DNA of 64,000 nt from Cunninghamia lanceolata (lineage: Eukaryota > Streptophyta > Pinopsida > Cupressales > Cupressaceae): the NCBI GenBank assembly GCA_027924645.1, contig BSBN01001225.1:14278001-14342000 (forward strand). Reading direction: 5' to 3'. Position 1 is the stretch's first letter; each line of letters opens with the position of its first letter. This document shows, piece by piece, positions 46,260 through 57,940 of the stretch. Made by a program: the position numbers and the translations under genes. The notes below the pieces were generated by a model, which saw only the letters and a list, made by a program, of their open reading frames with translations, was not told the origin of the DNA and did not search any database.

Positions 46260-47320
46260 TCTGTTAAAGGTTGCCTCTATGGCAGTTGCGAGGCATGTGT
46301 GCAATGTTGCAAGGGAAGCACCATGCATTGACAGCATCTACTAAGTTGTTCTGGCTTGCCATCAGCTCTCAGTTCTGGTTCAGATGTAATTCCTGTAGTG
46401 GAGTTAGGACTGGTACTATTTGATTTGGAGGTTGAGCTTGATTATACATCCATGGACCTCATTGATATTGATTATGCTGGAAAGGGGGCCTCCCGCCTTG
46501 GTAATTCTAATAAGAGGGCTTTGTGGGCATGGTTTTCTATCTTTTGAGGTTGATTATCTCATTAGAAAAGTTTCACAACAAGCTCTTCACGTCATTCATC
46601 TCTGCACCTAGTGAAGATGAGATGGGGGAATTTGTCTGAGTACTGGGGTATACATACATGAAAGGTGATGTAGAAGACATACTCAGAGTAGCATCTTCTG
46701 GTGACTGAGGTGGTATTTCAAGGAATACCAGTATGGGCAGCCACAACAAAAACTTTCTTGCATCTATCAGGTTGTTTTCTACCCTAACAACCATGTCATA
46801 AGTAGCCAGGAGTGTTTGGCCTCCCAATGACTAGATCATCACAGCTATGTCAGATTTGAAAGCCTTTAAGTAGAAGACAAATGCCATGTCTAAAGAGGGT
46901 TGAGCCGCTACTGGAATCCTTTGCCAGGTCTTATGAAACCTAGTATTAAAGTGAGAGACAATCTCCTATGGTGCTCTCTTAATGGCTATTAGTTGTTGCA
47001 GTAAAGAAGATCAATCCCCTTTCTCCGTGAAACATGCAAAGAAATGGTCTCCTAGTTGGTCCTAGGTAGTGATAGAATTAGCAGGCAATGATCTGCACCA
47101 GTCTTGGGCCTTCCCTTTAAAGGAAGCAGCAAGCAACCTAAGTGCCACATTTTGTTGTGTAACATGATGAACAGTGCAAACATCAGCTAGATCTTGCAGG
47201 TGTCTTAAAGCCTTCACTGATGAACTTAGGGAGCACCTTTAAAGCATTGGTAGGGATCGGGTCCCATACTGTAGGAGGAACCAAAGGGATGAGCAGGCTA
47301 CCACTATTCCACTCAACAAA
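46260..47320 (-). pseudogene. Gypsy gag (element E), decayed
   Basis: Translating the minus strand in changing frames gives the Retrotrans_gag signature: RLLAASFKGKAQDWCRSLP, TTWDQLGDHFFACF, then FHKTWQRIPVAAQPSLD and the open block 46827-46573 (LLATYDMVVRVENN). A knuckle-like motif near 46325-46275 reads CFPCNIAHMPRNC, that is C-x2-C-x3-H-x4-C, one residue shorter than the usual C-x2-C-x4-H-x4-C. Many stops. Gag precedes protease and follows the primer-site candidate at 47529, the expected order. Confidence 0.65.
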
Positions 47321-47528
47321 ATTTCTATGTGGGCGAATAGCCATACCTGCTTGCCCGGGCTACACCTGTTCTTGAGTTTGTGCTCACACCTGCGTTGCTC
47401 CACCTCTTTCAGCTTTCTGCCATCCTACAGCTACCAACGGTGGTAAGGGTAGTATGGGAGAGGTTATTGATAATGACCTTATAATAGGCCTTCAGCTCAT
47501 AAACTAGCTTCCAGACCAGGAGATGAGT

Positions 47529-47546
47529 GTCCCACCAGGCGTGCCA
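47529..47546 (-). other. Primer binding site candidate of Gypsy E
   Basis: TGGCACGCCTGGTGGGAC on the minus strand, preceded by T6. The TGGCxCGCC...GGTGGGAC form resembles primer sites of plant Gypsy elements. The tRNA was not identified. Position just upstream of gag supports the call. Confidence 0.5.
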
Positions 47547-49319
47547 AAAAAGAACTATTAATCTCTAAAGGGGATAGCTAGAGATATAACCTATGGGAAG
47601 TTCTATAAATAGGGGACTAGGATGTGCTCTATAGAACAACCTCTGGGTTTAGAAGCCAACTCTTAAAACTACTCATTAGAAGGGAAAAAGGGAAAGAGAC
47701 AGCTAGTAAAACAAATCTACACTAAGGCAATACGCTGAAACTGAGATAGTTCATTCACCAGTTAGCATAGTATAATTCCAGTTTATTTGTTTCAAAGGGG
47801 TTTGAAAGAGTACTAGACATGATCCAAAATGCCATGAGCATCACATAAACTAAACTTATAAAAGCATTAAAACAAGATAGTAAGCAATTATAACTATTCC
47901 CGAATAGACATAGTGCAATATAATAAGTAGATTGAATAGAAAATAGCACAACATAGAGGCAAGAATTTCATAGTTAATGTCTTATATTTCTATTCAATAG
48001 CTTAACATGATGAAGTCTTAGAATTATATTACAATCAAAATGACTTCTAGGGTCTCCCCACTGTCCTTCTCCAAAAATGATGAACCCCTAAAAAGATGAC
48101 AATGCTCCCTCTTATAGAAAAAAGCACCCTCGAAGAGAGAGAGAGAGCAACCGAAAAGATTTTGCTCAAAACACTAGCGAGGCACCCATCATGGTGGCTG
48201 TTGCAACTACCATCTGAAAGGATAAGCCAGTCTCTATCTTTTTCAACTATAGCGTCACCTATTCTGCTCCACCCCCTACCATAAAATGTTGATCACCCAC
48301 TAAGAAAATGAGACACATGGTACTATGCTGATAAAACACACTGTAGCTCCCTGTTTGTTTGCTAGCAGCTCACTTGCAAAAAGAACCAATAGCACACCAA
48401 GAAAGATCTCTGAGCTTTAGAGATGCTCCAGCCTACACCCAGTTGACACATGGCCTACTCCACTACCTCCATGTGCTACAAAAATAAAACTCAATAACCT
48501 TTTCTAAAAAGAAGCCGGTTTGGACACGTGGCACGATATTGCAACTTGTGGAAAGTTTTGCTTTCGCCTTTGATAGGAATTTTGCATTGTCGACACGTGG
48601 TGCACCCCACAAACTGCATAAAGAAGAAAAAGTGAAACCTAGTGCTTCTAAGACCATCGCTCGATCATATCGCCATGTTTCATCTCCACGTTAGTTCAAA
48701 AAGGAAAAAGTCTTGCGGAAACTAGAAACTACACCACTTCAACACGTGGCATGTTCTGCCCTTTGCAACAACTTAGGAACTCTATGGGGCCACAACAAAG
48801 AGAAAACTAGACCAAAGGTCACTGGAGATGAAGTCTACACTTTAAACAATAGTTCTTAATAATGAAAACCTGAGAAATCTAATCAACTTATAATGCTAAG
48901 ATCAATTTGTCACTCTACCATTCACATTACAAGTGTAAGATTCTAAGGAAATTTGATGAGAAATAGAGATGAATACATACAACCACTATATTTCACATGT
49001 AGGTCTATATATTAAATCTAAAACTCATTCACATAGGATTGATCATTAAACATCCAATATTTCATCAAACAATCAATTATTCAGAAAAATTTTAGGCACT
49101 ACACCATGCATGAATAGATAAATTTAAAGAAGCTAGAACCATTTTATTGAATTTGAAAAGCTACTACAATCCCAACAAGATGCTACACTAGAACTTGGTT
49201 CTCTCATTCAAATGTCTCTTTCTAATTAATTAACTTTAAAAATAAAATCTTAGTCTAAAACTTATGAAATTCTAACTAGAATGAAAGATGATGGATCCTC
49301 CTATTACAAGAAAGACATG
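47547..49319 (-). promoter_or_regulatory. Probable 5' LTR of Gypsy E with G-boxes and TATA motifs
   Basis: This lies directly before the primer-site candidate on the minus strand, where the 5' LTR should be. No coding sequence is seen. Three CACGTG G-boxes, all within ACACGTGG(C/T), occur at 48525-48530, 48594-48599 and 48743-48748. On the minus strand they lie about 410-640 bp upstream of a CTATAAG motif (48111-48116). The LTR boundaries could not be fixed: no clear TG/CA pair was identified and no second copy is present. Confidence 0.4.
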
Positions 49320-50900
49320 GGTCTTTTATAGGGGCAAAGAAACCCTAATGGCTAGGTCCAAACTAAAGTTAATGGTTCTAGAAAGACTCACACAATAGTT
49401 TCTTTTTCATTGATTTCATGCAACTAAGACAACTAGAAGAACACTTTTCTAACTTTAGACCAAAGTCATTCAAACATTCTAATGAATACATGTAGCATAT
49501 ACACTCACTCAAAATTGGAAGCCACCTTATAATTGTAGTGGGAGCCTCAACAATGCCTTAAAGAATAAATTGAATTGAATTCAAATACAATATTAGTTCT
49601 TCTAAAAATAGAAATAAAATTTCTAATTTGAAATTCCTAGATTGGAAGTGTGCTTCAAGCTCTATCTTTGCTTGTTTTCTTCCAAATCTACTAAGAATTT
49701 ATTCAATCAGTCTTCATCATGTCCATCTAGCCAATTTAGCCAAAATTTTGAGTTTTCAGAATCCTCTTGTGTATAATCTATCTATGTTTTCAACATTTGG
49801 ATATCCTATAACCTTGAAGTTGGATTTAACTTCTAAACATTGATCTAGAGTAGTATTATCAAAATCTATAGCCTAATTTAATTCTTCTTCTATTTTTCTC
49901 TTGAGGCTTTCTTTAATAACATCTACTATGCCTAACCTCTATCCTTTTGACTGTACTAATTCTGGAATAATGACATAAGCTACAAAATCCTCAAAATTAC
50001 CCATGGCCTGATATACTTCTTTTTGTGCTTGCAAGATCTTTAGTTTATGTTTAATTATTAAATCAGATTTAAAGGCTATTATTCCAATACATCTCTTTAC
50101 ATAGTTAGGCTCCTCATCTTGAAAAATTCCTTCATCCTTTAATTCAGATAGGGTCATTTTATCCAAGGCTTGCAATTCTAGGAGATTGTGTTTATACATG
50201 CCCTCTTCATTCCTTATGCTTTGCATAAATGAATCTATCTATTATTCTACTAATAGAGGTCTTTGGTGCAATTGGTATCCTTGATCCAAAACTTTGTTAT
50301 CCTTCTCTAAAAACTTAGAAACATAGTCATCAATTACATGTGACCTCTTTTTCATGGTATGCAAGGAGTCTACCTTCTGCTTAGTCATCAAAATTAGAGC
50401 ACTAGAAGGAAGAGTGTCATGTTGTGACAAAGAGGTAATGAGCTCTTTGATAAACACCTTCATCTCCTCTAGTTTCTCTTTGGTCTATTTTTCCTTTTGC
50501 ATTCTTGTGGCCACTATGTCAACTGCTGATCCTAAAGAAGAAATCTCTTCTTCGCTTGTCTTCTTACCCAAACTAAACCTAGATATCTAATAATTTGTAA
50601 TGGTGAGGTCTCTATCATCCTTATCCACCATGGGTGTAGCTATCTCTACTATCCTTTCTCCCAGCTCAATGATCCTTATGGCCCTGGTTTTAGGTTTCTT
50701 TAGAGTTCTACCTATTTCTACCTAAACTATTATGGTTTGAATGTCTAGTGGTTTGACCACTTACTTTTTCTTCTTTTCTAAGTCTAGTTTGAGCCAACTA
50801 GGCCTAACAAGATTATCTTGGGATGTCTAATCAATCTATTCTAAAACCTATGTTTCCTTGTGCTAGTCATCCTAATCAATAGATTTCTTATTTTGAATTC
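49320..50900 (-). pseudogene. Unrecognised charged ORF, decayed
   Basis: Minus-strand open blocks 50463-50242 and 50226-49939 read on through stops to both sides. Readable pieces include RTLKKPKTRAIRIIELGERI near 50690, EEMKVFIKELITSLSQHDTL, KLKILQAQKEVYQAMGNFED and VAYVIIPELVQSKG, then a Leu-rich C-terminal part to about 49320. It is Lys/Glu-rich with helical, possibly coiled-coil, character. A minus-strand TATAAAAG (about 49325) lies at its downstream edge. I do not recognise the family. Size, decay and position resemble the other unrecognised ORF at 26651-37307, but no direct sequence similarity between them is evident by eye. Confidence 0.4.
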
Positions 50901-51190
50901 CTTCTTTCGGATCATATTCTTGCTGGTCAGTCTCCTTGACAATTTCTTCTTCTTCACCAGTGTTTGGCAAAGGATTCTCTATATATGTTTGGTTTCCTTA
51001 TCAATTGCTTTTCCAAGTTTATCTTTATCTTCCTAACTTAAGATCTCATGAGGCTTATCCTCTACAGACACTTGTTCTTCATGTTGTTCTTGTCGTTCTG
51101 TATATGGATGGGATGATATGTGGGTTGGGGATCAAATGCATAAAGACCTTAAAATGATTTTGATTTGATCGAAGGATGATGATCCTCTAT

Positions 51191-51330
51191 ACTTAAGGTA
51201 GACTAATGTTCTTAAGCAAGAGGTTTGGTTGGATTGACTTGATTTCTACTTAAGATAGCCCTACATTCTTAAGTAGGAATTGATGAGATCTGATTGGATG
51301 ACTTACTTAAAATAGACTAATATTCTTAAG
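51191..51330. repeat. 57-bp spaced CTTAAG repeat, three copies
   Basis: ACTTAAGGTAGACTAATGTT then CTTAAG, and two diverged versions, start at 51191, 51248 and 51305, an exact 57-bp period. Each unit carries a CTTAA...TTCTTAAG inverted pair. Low-complexity ATGGATTATGATT-type sequence follows to about 51550. Confidence 0.7.
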
Positions 51331-51739
51331 AAAGTTTGGATGAGAATGATGAAGTCAACTTTAAGGTCTTGATGTTTGATTTTGATGGTTTGTTTTGGAA
51401 TGGATGATTATGGATTAGAGCTAGGATAGAAGATTTGGATAATGATTTGGATGGATTATGATTATGATGTGGATGAAGGAGGTTAGGTCTTTAACTAAAT
51501 GTGTGATTTAAAGGATGATTATTTGATTAAGGATGGGGATTTGATGCTTGATAGAAATGGATAGTGTTGACCCATTTTCCTCTACCCAGAGTTAAATAGT
51601 TCACCTTGCATTTTCCTGGAAAATCCTTTAGAAGTGACCCCTACAAGGCTTAAATCCTTCAAATATTTATGCTATGCCTCGTCAAAATTTCCTAAAAGCT
51701 TGCCTAAAGATTCCTTACAAAAAACCAAGAAAAACCCAA

Positions 51740-53682
51740 AATTCTTTTAGCTTCAAGTATTTTCTATCGCTGGGATTTCTCAGTTTCATGCTTGTATTTT
51801 GAATGCATTTTTGAATGTATATTTGGATATACATTCGCCATTGTATGTTTATATGTACAAGTGCAATATACAATGTCAAAAGATGCAATCGACAAACATG
51901 CAAGGTTGACATACAAGTGCTAATGTACATTGGCGGGTCAAAAGTCTCAGTCGGCCTTCAAAAATAGAAAAAAATGGTTGTATGCTTTTCGCTTTGCATA
52001 TCAAGTTTGTATATGCATTAAGGAATCTATCGTAGATTCTGAGAATATTCCCTGCTTTTATGAGATGGTTTGCATGTATATTTGTGTTGTATGTTTAGAC
52101 ATGCAATGGCTACATACAAGAGGAACATGCAAAGGAAAAGATGCATTGGCGGCATACAAGCAAAATATGCAGGGGACAATGTATGCCACATAGATACAAA
52201 AGTGAATGTATGTCTGACATACATTGGGAATGCACAAGGTGCATATACAAAGAGGCTGACATGCATTCACTACAGTGAAAGGGCATTGTATGTTCGCACA
52301 TACAAGTCAAAGATACATTCGCCACATACAAAGGCGGAACATTCAAAGGCCAATGTATATCAGAATAGTGGCTTGTATATATGTGATTGTTTGTTCGCAT
52401 ATACAAAGACAAAGATCCAAGAGTCTTGTGCTAGGTCAACATGCAAAAGATCACATGCAGGAGTGAATGTACATTGCCGATATGCAAAGAAGGTCGCAGG
52501 CAGGGTTGACATACAAAGGTCGATGTACATTTGCAATGTACATCGGCAGAATATACAAAGGGGACTTTCACCAAAGGTACAAGGAGATGCAAGGGGTGGG
52601 GTCCACCAAATGTACATTTTGCAATTGTATGTTTGGACATACAAGCAAAGCATGTATCAGGCACATACAAAAGAAATGCATACAAAAGCCTTTGTATATC
52701 GACAACATACAAGGTCATATACAAATCAGTTTGTATATGCGGTACAAAAGAAATATACAAGGGACAACATACAAAGTCAACATGCAAGGGAAAGTGATCC
52801 AAAGTTAGGGCCCACCGCTTGTATATTTGTGATTGTATGTTTGCACATACAATTGAATATGCATTCCTAATATACAAGCCAGATCTGAAATAAGCATACA
52901 TTCCAGTTGATAAAGGGTAGAAGTCCGCAGTTTGTATATATAATTTGCTTGTATGTTTACATTGTATATGTGACATACATTGGTTATATACAAAGAGGAA
53001 CATGCATGGCTCGAACCCGATGGCGATTTCAATATGCTTCATAATGGTTTCAGGTCCGCAACTTGCATGCATATGACATTGTATATTGTGATATACAAAA
53101 GGAGACATACAAAGGGAAAAAATACAAGGTGGACCCAACTAGGAACTTAGATACAGTTCATGATCTTTTGGGGTCCACGGCTTGAATGTATATGGTGTTT
53201 GTATATGCCAATATACAAAGAATGAAGATATAGGGCTTGAATTTCAATTTTCTGCCAATCCGATTGATAAAGTGGTTGGTGTCTGGCTTGCATGTTATAT
53301 GCATTGTATAGGCCAACATACAAAGAAGGTACATGCAAACCAGACCCGATGGTAGTTTCAAGCTTCCTTCATAATCTTTTGCGTTCCATATGGTTTGTAT
53401 ATTTGCGATTGTATGTTTGTGTATACAATGCGATATACAAGCGAAATATGCAAGGAGGAAGACACAGTTTTCCAGTGATGCTTCTCAGTTTTAGCTTGGC
53501 AGTGAATCAAGTGGTGCCACGTGGCAGGTGATACAAGGGCTAATTCAAAAGGTAAAGGCCCATGTTGTATGTAGTTTCAAATGCATATACACAAGGCGAT
53601 TTCAAAGGGCCGTTTAGGCGCCAAAAGCAAAGGGATATACAAGGGACTTTCGGTAGGACCTTATACATTGGCAGCTCGACTG
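51740..53682. repeat. TTGTATGT/ACATACAA hairpin array
   Basis: The motif ACATACAA(A/G) and its inverse TTGTATGT/TTGTATAT occur dozens of times on both strands. Clear hairpins include 52625-52644 (TTGTATGT, loop TTGG, ACATACAA) and 52833-52852 (loop TTGC). From about 52800 to 53460 a loose higher-order unit of about 105-130 bp is visible, each starting near GGTCC(G/A)C...CTTGTATAT (landmarks about 52810, 52920, 53055, 53170, 53280 and 53385). The array is cut at 53682 by Copia B, and a short continuation (ATACATACAGG, ATATATACAGG) appears at 60415-60510. Long open frames on both strands here result from the motif composition. Confidence 0.8.
53678..53682. repeat. Target site duplication of Copia B, left copy
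   Basis: GACTG, compared with AACTG at 60393-60397: four of five bases match, consistent with a duplication that has since mutated once. Confidence 0.65.
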
Positions 53683-54921
53683 TGTTAGACTTAGGGCATA
53701 CAACTAAGAGGGGGGGTGAATCAGTTGTACGAAACTTTCTCTTATTAAACACTTTAATCTTCTTTAGTGATTAGCATAATATTAATCATGAACCATAATG
53801 CATTTAAATCAAAAGTAGAAACATATCAACACATATGACACCAAGATTTTGACGTGAAAAATCTGGTTAAGGGAAAAACCACAGGGTGATTAACCCAAGA
53901 ATGTATTCTCTGTTAGAAGAATAGAAGGAACAAAATGGCACATGCCAATTAGGGCTCACTACCCGAGCACACTGCTCACAAGAGGCTCACTGCCTACAAG
54001 AGACACACTGTCTACAAAGGAATTAGTATCACCTTTATGAACTGGAGAATAGCATCTTCAGCATGCTTGAATCAGTTCCATTTAAGCCCAATACTTCTGC
54101 TCTGCCTTTCACACTTCTCTTCGCTACCATACACTCATCACCTCAAGCACACTTCAAAATTACTTCACAATCCCTTATTTATACAAGGCATCAACTTAGG
54201 AACAATCATCTAAGTCGGCAAACACCTAAAAGAACATCCGCAAGGTGTGTAATACATCTAGTTGGCCAGTCTCAAGAAGAACACCAATATCCGTGGTTAT
54301 TCTTCAAATGCAAACTCTAACTTCAATGCGGACCACTAACATGGACTGAACATGATCTAACAATCATCATAACCTTCCCTGAATCACCAAGAACATCCGC
54401 ACTTCATCATCCTACTGGAATTCTTCTTTCCTTCATCTGGAGCTTTAAGAACACAGTCTGTCATCACTGTCACAAATGAATAGGCTCTTCCGGACCTTCA
54501 ACCCACGAACCAATCTAGTTGATACTTCATAGGAATGTCCTCAACACTCCCTCAAATCTACAGAATGGGATAATGAAATTATGGATCTCACCGGACCTAT
54601 CTGTGGCACTCTATCACCTCTGAACGCCTACCAAAACTGGTTCTACTTGAGCGACCATAACTTCTTCAGATCTTCATGCGGACCTCTGAAAACTTGATTG
54701 GAGCATCTCAAGACTTATATCTACAAACCCTTTAAACCGCATCCTCTGATCCTCAACCTATTGAGGACTTTTACCTTCTTGTCATCACTATTCTTCACTG
54801 TTCCTAATTGAGACTTATTTTCTCAATATCCTTAGCACACAGCTCATCTAATCCTTCTCATTAATACAACATGAGTATGTTGACACTAATGACAACACTG
54901 GATAGGCCCATACTTGCAACA
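53683..54921 (-). repeat. Copia B 3' LTR
   Basis: TGTTAGACTTAGG...ACTTGCAACA on the plus strand. It contains the CTTATTTATA (minus-strand TATAAATAAG) box near 54175. Confidence 0.9.
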
Positions 54922-54935
54922 ATCTCCCCCTTTGT
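54922..54935 (-). other. Polypurine tract of Copia B
   Basis: ACAAAGGGGGAGAT on the minus strand, next to the 3' LTR. Extra CTCCCCCTTTG copies lie near 55043 and 55090. Confidence 0.85.
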
Positions 54936-55244
54936 CATTGATGGCAACATATGATGTGAAAAACCATCAAAACAAGAACTTCTCCCTGCTATCACAACTC
55001 TCCCTAACAACAACAACTATTCACACGTCTTCTCTTCCTTTATTGCTCCCCCTTTGATCAGCAACCACTTGTTTTTCACATGTGTTCTCTCCCCCTTTGA
55101 CATCAATGGTAAAGGGCTCATACTTGCAACTCTATTATTTCATAACATACCAGCTGCTCCCCTTGAGTAGCAGCTCCCTTATCATCAATCCAGATCACAA
55201 GATATGACTGTGATATCCACCAGATTGATGTACATCAGTGCATC

Positions 55245-55780
55245 CTAGTTCATCACTGGAGGGGCAATAACCCCTAACTTCTCCCTGAGATACTCAAAAG
55301 AGTCCTTGGGAAGAGGTTTAGTAAAAATATCTGCAATCTGATCCTTAGAGGGCACATACTCCAATCTGACTTCATCTTTGTTCACTTGCTCTCTCAGAAA
55401 GTGAAACTTGATAGATATATGCTTAGTCTTAGAATGTAAAACCAGATTCTTAGAAATATTTATTGTACTTGAATTATCATAGAAAATTGTGATAGGCTCC
55501 TCATATTCTATTTTAATATCTCTTAGCATCTACTTCATCCACAAAACTTGAGTGCAACTACCTGCTGCTGCAATGTATTTTGCTTTAGTTGTAGATAGGG
55601 ATATTGCCTCTTGTTTCTTGCTTAGCCAAGAAACCAATCTTTTTCCCAAAAAGAATGCTCCTCCACTGGTACTCTTATTGTCATCCACATATTCTGCCCA
55701 ATCCGCATCTGTATATGCATGAAGAGAAAAATTATGATCTCTAGGATATCACAGACCATACTCAACTGTTCCTTTTAGAT
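55245..55780 (-). pseudogene. Copia B RNase H
   Basis: The block 55529-55245 has PITIFYDNSSTINISKNLVL, KTKHISIKFHFLREQVNKDE and IFTKPLPKDSFEYLREKLG. The N-terminal part (55780-55530), including the SWLSKKQEAIS-type segment near 55620, is interrupted by a stop before MLRDIKIEYEE. The FYDN segment is intact, and the third alanine position (NSSAI in relatives) is Thr. Confidence 0.82.
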
Positions 55781-55829
55781 ACCTAAAAATCCTTTTGATT
55801 GCCATGACATGGGCTTCTCTAGGATTAGC

Positions 55830-56840
55830 CTAGAATCTCACCACAAGACCAACAACTTGCATTATGTCTAGTCTAGTTTGAGTGAGATACAATAATCCTC
55901 CAATCATTGATTTGTACTTTGTCTGATCTGTCTTAGGGGAGTCATCATCTTTGCTCAACTTACATCCAGTTGCCATGGGAGTGTTCATTGGCTTTGAATC
56001 TTCCATTCCAAATTTCCTCAACAGTTCTTTCACATAGTTGGTCTGAGAAATAAAGATTCCTTTCTTTGTCTGAGTAATTTGCAGACCCAAGAAGAAATTC
56101 ATTTCACCGAGCATTGACATCTCAAACTCACTTTTCATTTGATTTGCAAAGGTTTTACACATACTGTCTCTTCCTCCAAAGATGATATCATCAACAAATA
56201 CTTCAACAATCAAGATGTTTTCATGATCAATTTTAAAATATAGGTTACTATCAGTAGTACCTTTGTTGAAACCAATCTTCAAAAGATGTTTGCCCAGTCT
56301 TTCATACCATGCTCTTGGGGCTTGCTTTAGTCCATATAGTGCCTTCTTTAATTTGCAGACCATATCACCATGCTCAGATAACTAAAATCCATCCAGTTGT
56401 TCAATGTACACTTCTTCTTCTAAGTCACCATTTAGGAAAGTAGATTTGACATCCATCTGATACACCTTGAAATCCTTGAAGGAAGCAAATGCAAGAAATA
56501 ATTTGACTGCTTTAATTCTTGCCACCAGAGCAAAGGTTTCTTCAAAATTAATTCCTTCTATTTGAGAGTAGCCTTTGCAGACCAATCTGGCTTTATTTCT
56601 GATTACTTCGCCAACTTCATTTAGTTTGTTCTAGAAGACCCATTTGGTTCCAATCACATTCTTGTTTCTAGGTCTAGGAACAAGAACCCAAGTGTGATTT
56701 TTCTCAATTTGCATCAATTTTTCCTCCATTGCTTTGGTCCAGTTTTCATCATTACAAGCTTCATTTATTGTCTTAGGTTCAATCTTTGAAATTAGATAAT
56801 ATTCATCTAAATTTTGAGCAATTTTCCTTCTGGTTTGCAT
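55830..56840 (-). pseudogene. Copia B reverse transcriptase
   Basis: Three consecutive open blocks in the expected order: 56840-56631 ([27 protein letters not shown]), 56585-56382 ([40 protein letters not shown]) and 56363-55830 (KKALYGLKQAPRAWYERLGK, EVFVDDIIFGGRDS). The FVDD catalytic box is intact. Stops separate the blocks. The one after TKWVF is a CAG-to-TAG change compared with VFQNKLNE in Copia A. The protein is otherwise very like that of A. Confidence 0.86.
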
Positions 56841-56849
56841 ACCTTTTTT

Positions 56850-57940
56850 TTGTCACCTATGATCTGATCTTTAGAGTGGTTTGGTCTTACATACCTTGGA
56901 ACTTTGGGAGTTTCTTGTACTTCTGCTTCTTGATCAGGCTCATTCAGACCTATCTCTTCCTCCTGATTTACCAGATCAGTCTGAATCTGATTTTTAGAAG
57001 AGGATTGAGCTCCTTGAACTAGAACACCATTCTGATCATCTTCATCATATTCATAAAACCTTGAGGGTTTATCTATTCCATCATCAACGTTTACATTTGT
57101 GCTTTCTATCATCTTTCTTAGTCTCTTGTTATAACACCGATATGCTTTGCTTTGAGTAGAGTAACCCAAGAATATTCCTTCATCACTTCTAGCATCAAAC
57201 TTGCATAAATCTTCATCTCTTTTGATGTAACATTTGCTACCAAAGACTCTGAAATATCTTACAGTAGGATTAATGCCAAACCAGAGTTCATAAGGGGTCT
57301 TACCAGTATTGCTTCTGATTTGAACTCGATTAAAAGTATAGACTGCAGTGCTGACAACTTCTCTCCAATAGATTTGAGGAATATTTTCTTCCATCATCAT
57401 AGTCCTAGATGATTCCTAGATGGTCTGGTTCTTTCTCTCCACTACTCCATTCTGCTGTGGAGTCCTCAGAGTAGACAACTGTCTCTTAATTCCATGTTTC
57501 TCACAGAATTCTATGAACTCACTGGATGTGAATTCTCCACCTCTATTAGACCTCAGACATTTCAACTTTAATCCAGTTTCATTCTCTACCATAGCCTTAG
57601 ATATTTTGAATTTCTCAAGAGCTTCTAATTTCTCCTTTAGAAAGGTTACCCACATCATCCAGGAATAGTCATCTATTAGCAGCATGAAGTATCTATCACC
57701 TTGAATACTTCTGGTTCTTGCCGGACCACAAAGATCAGTGTGAACTAAGTCCAATAGTCCGGTAGAAGACAGTTCCTTGCTTTTGAATGTGACTCTGCTC
57801 AGCTTACCCAACTAACATTCCTTGCACAAGATGTTAGTACGTTTCACCAATTTTAGAAGATCTCTTACATCCTGAGTATTGCTTATCTTGATGATATTAT
57901 CAAAATTCACATGACACATCCTTCTATGCCATAACCAACT
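56850..57940 (-). pseudogene. Copia B integrase with Asp-to-Asn change
   Basis: The block 57811-57416 starts after the zinc-binding Cys motif and has LVHTDLCGPARTRSIQGDRY with the first catalytic Asp, then LKCLRSNRGGEFTSSEFIEF, where A and the family have RSDRGGEF, and PQQNGVVERKN with the catalytic Glu. The second acidic residue of the D-D-E triad is therefore Asn, which should abolish integration. The block 57400-56807 is the C-terminal part (ELWFGINPTVRYFRVFGSKC). The two differ by a stop (TIxESSRTM). In A this Asp is present, so the defect is specific to this copy. Confidence 0.86.

Noticed and set aside
52070..53138. Long open frames on both strands (266 and 235 codons)
   Set aside because: They overlap on opposite strands within the TTGTATGT/ACATACAA array. 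The word composition simply avoids stop codons, and the translations are repetitive Tyr/Thr/Lys or Cys/Tyr-rich with no domain.
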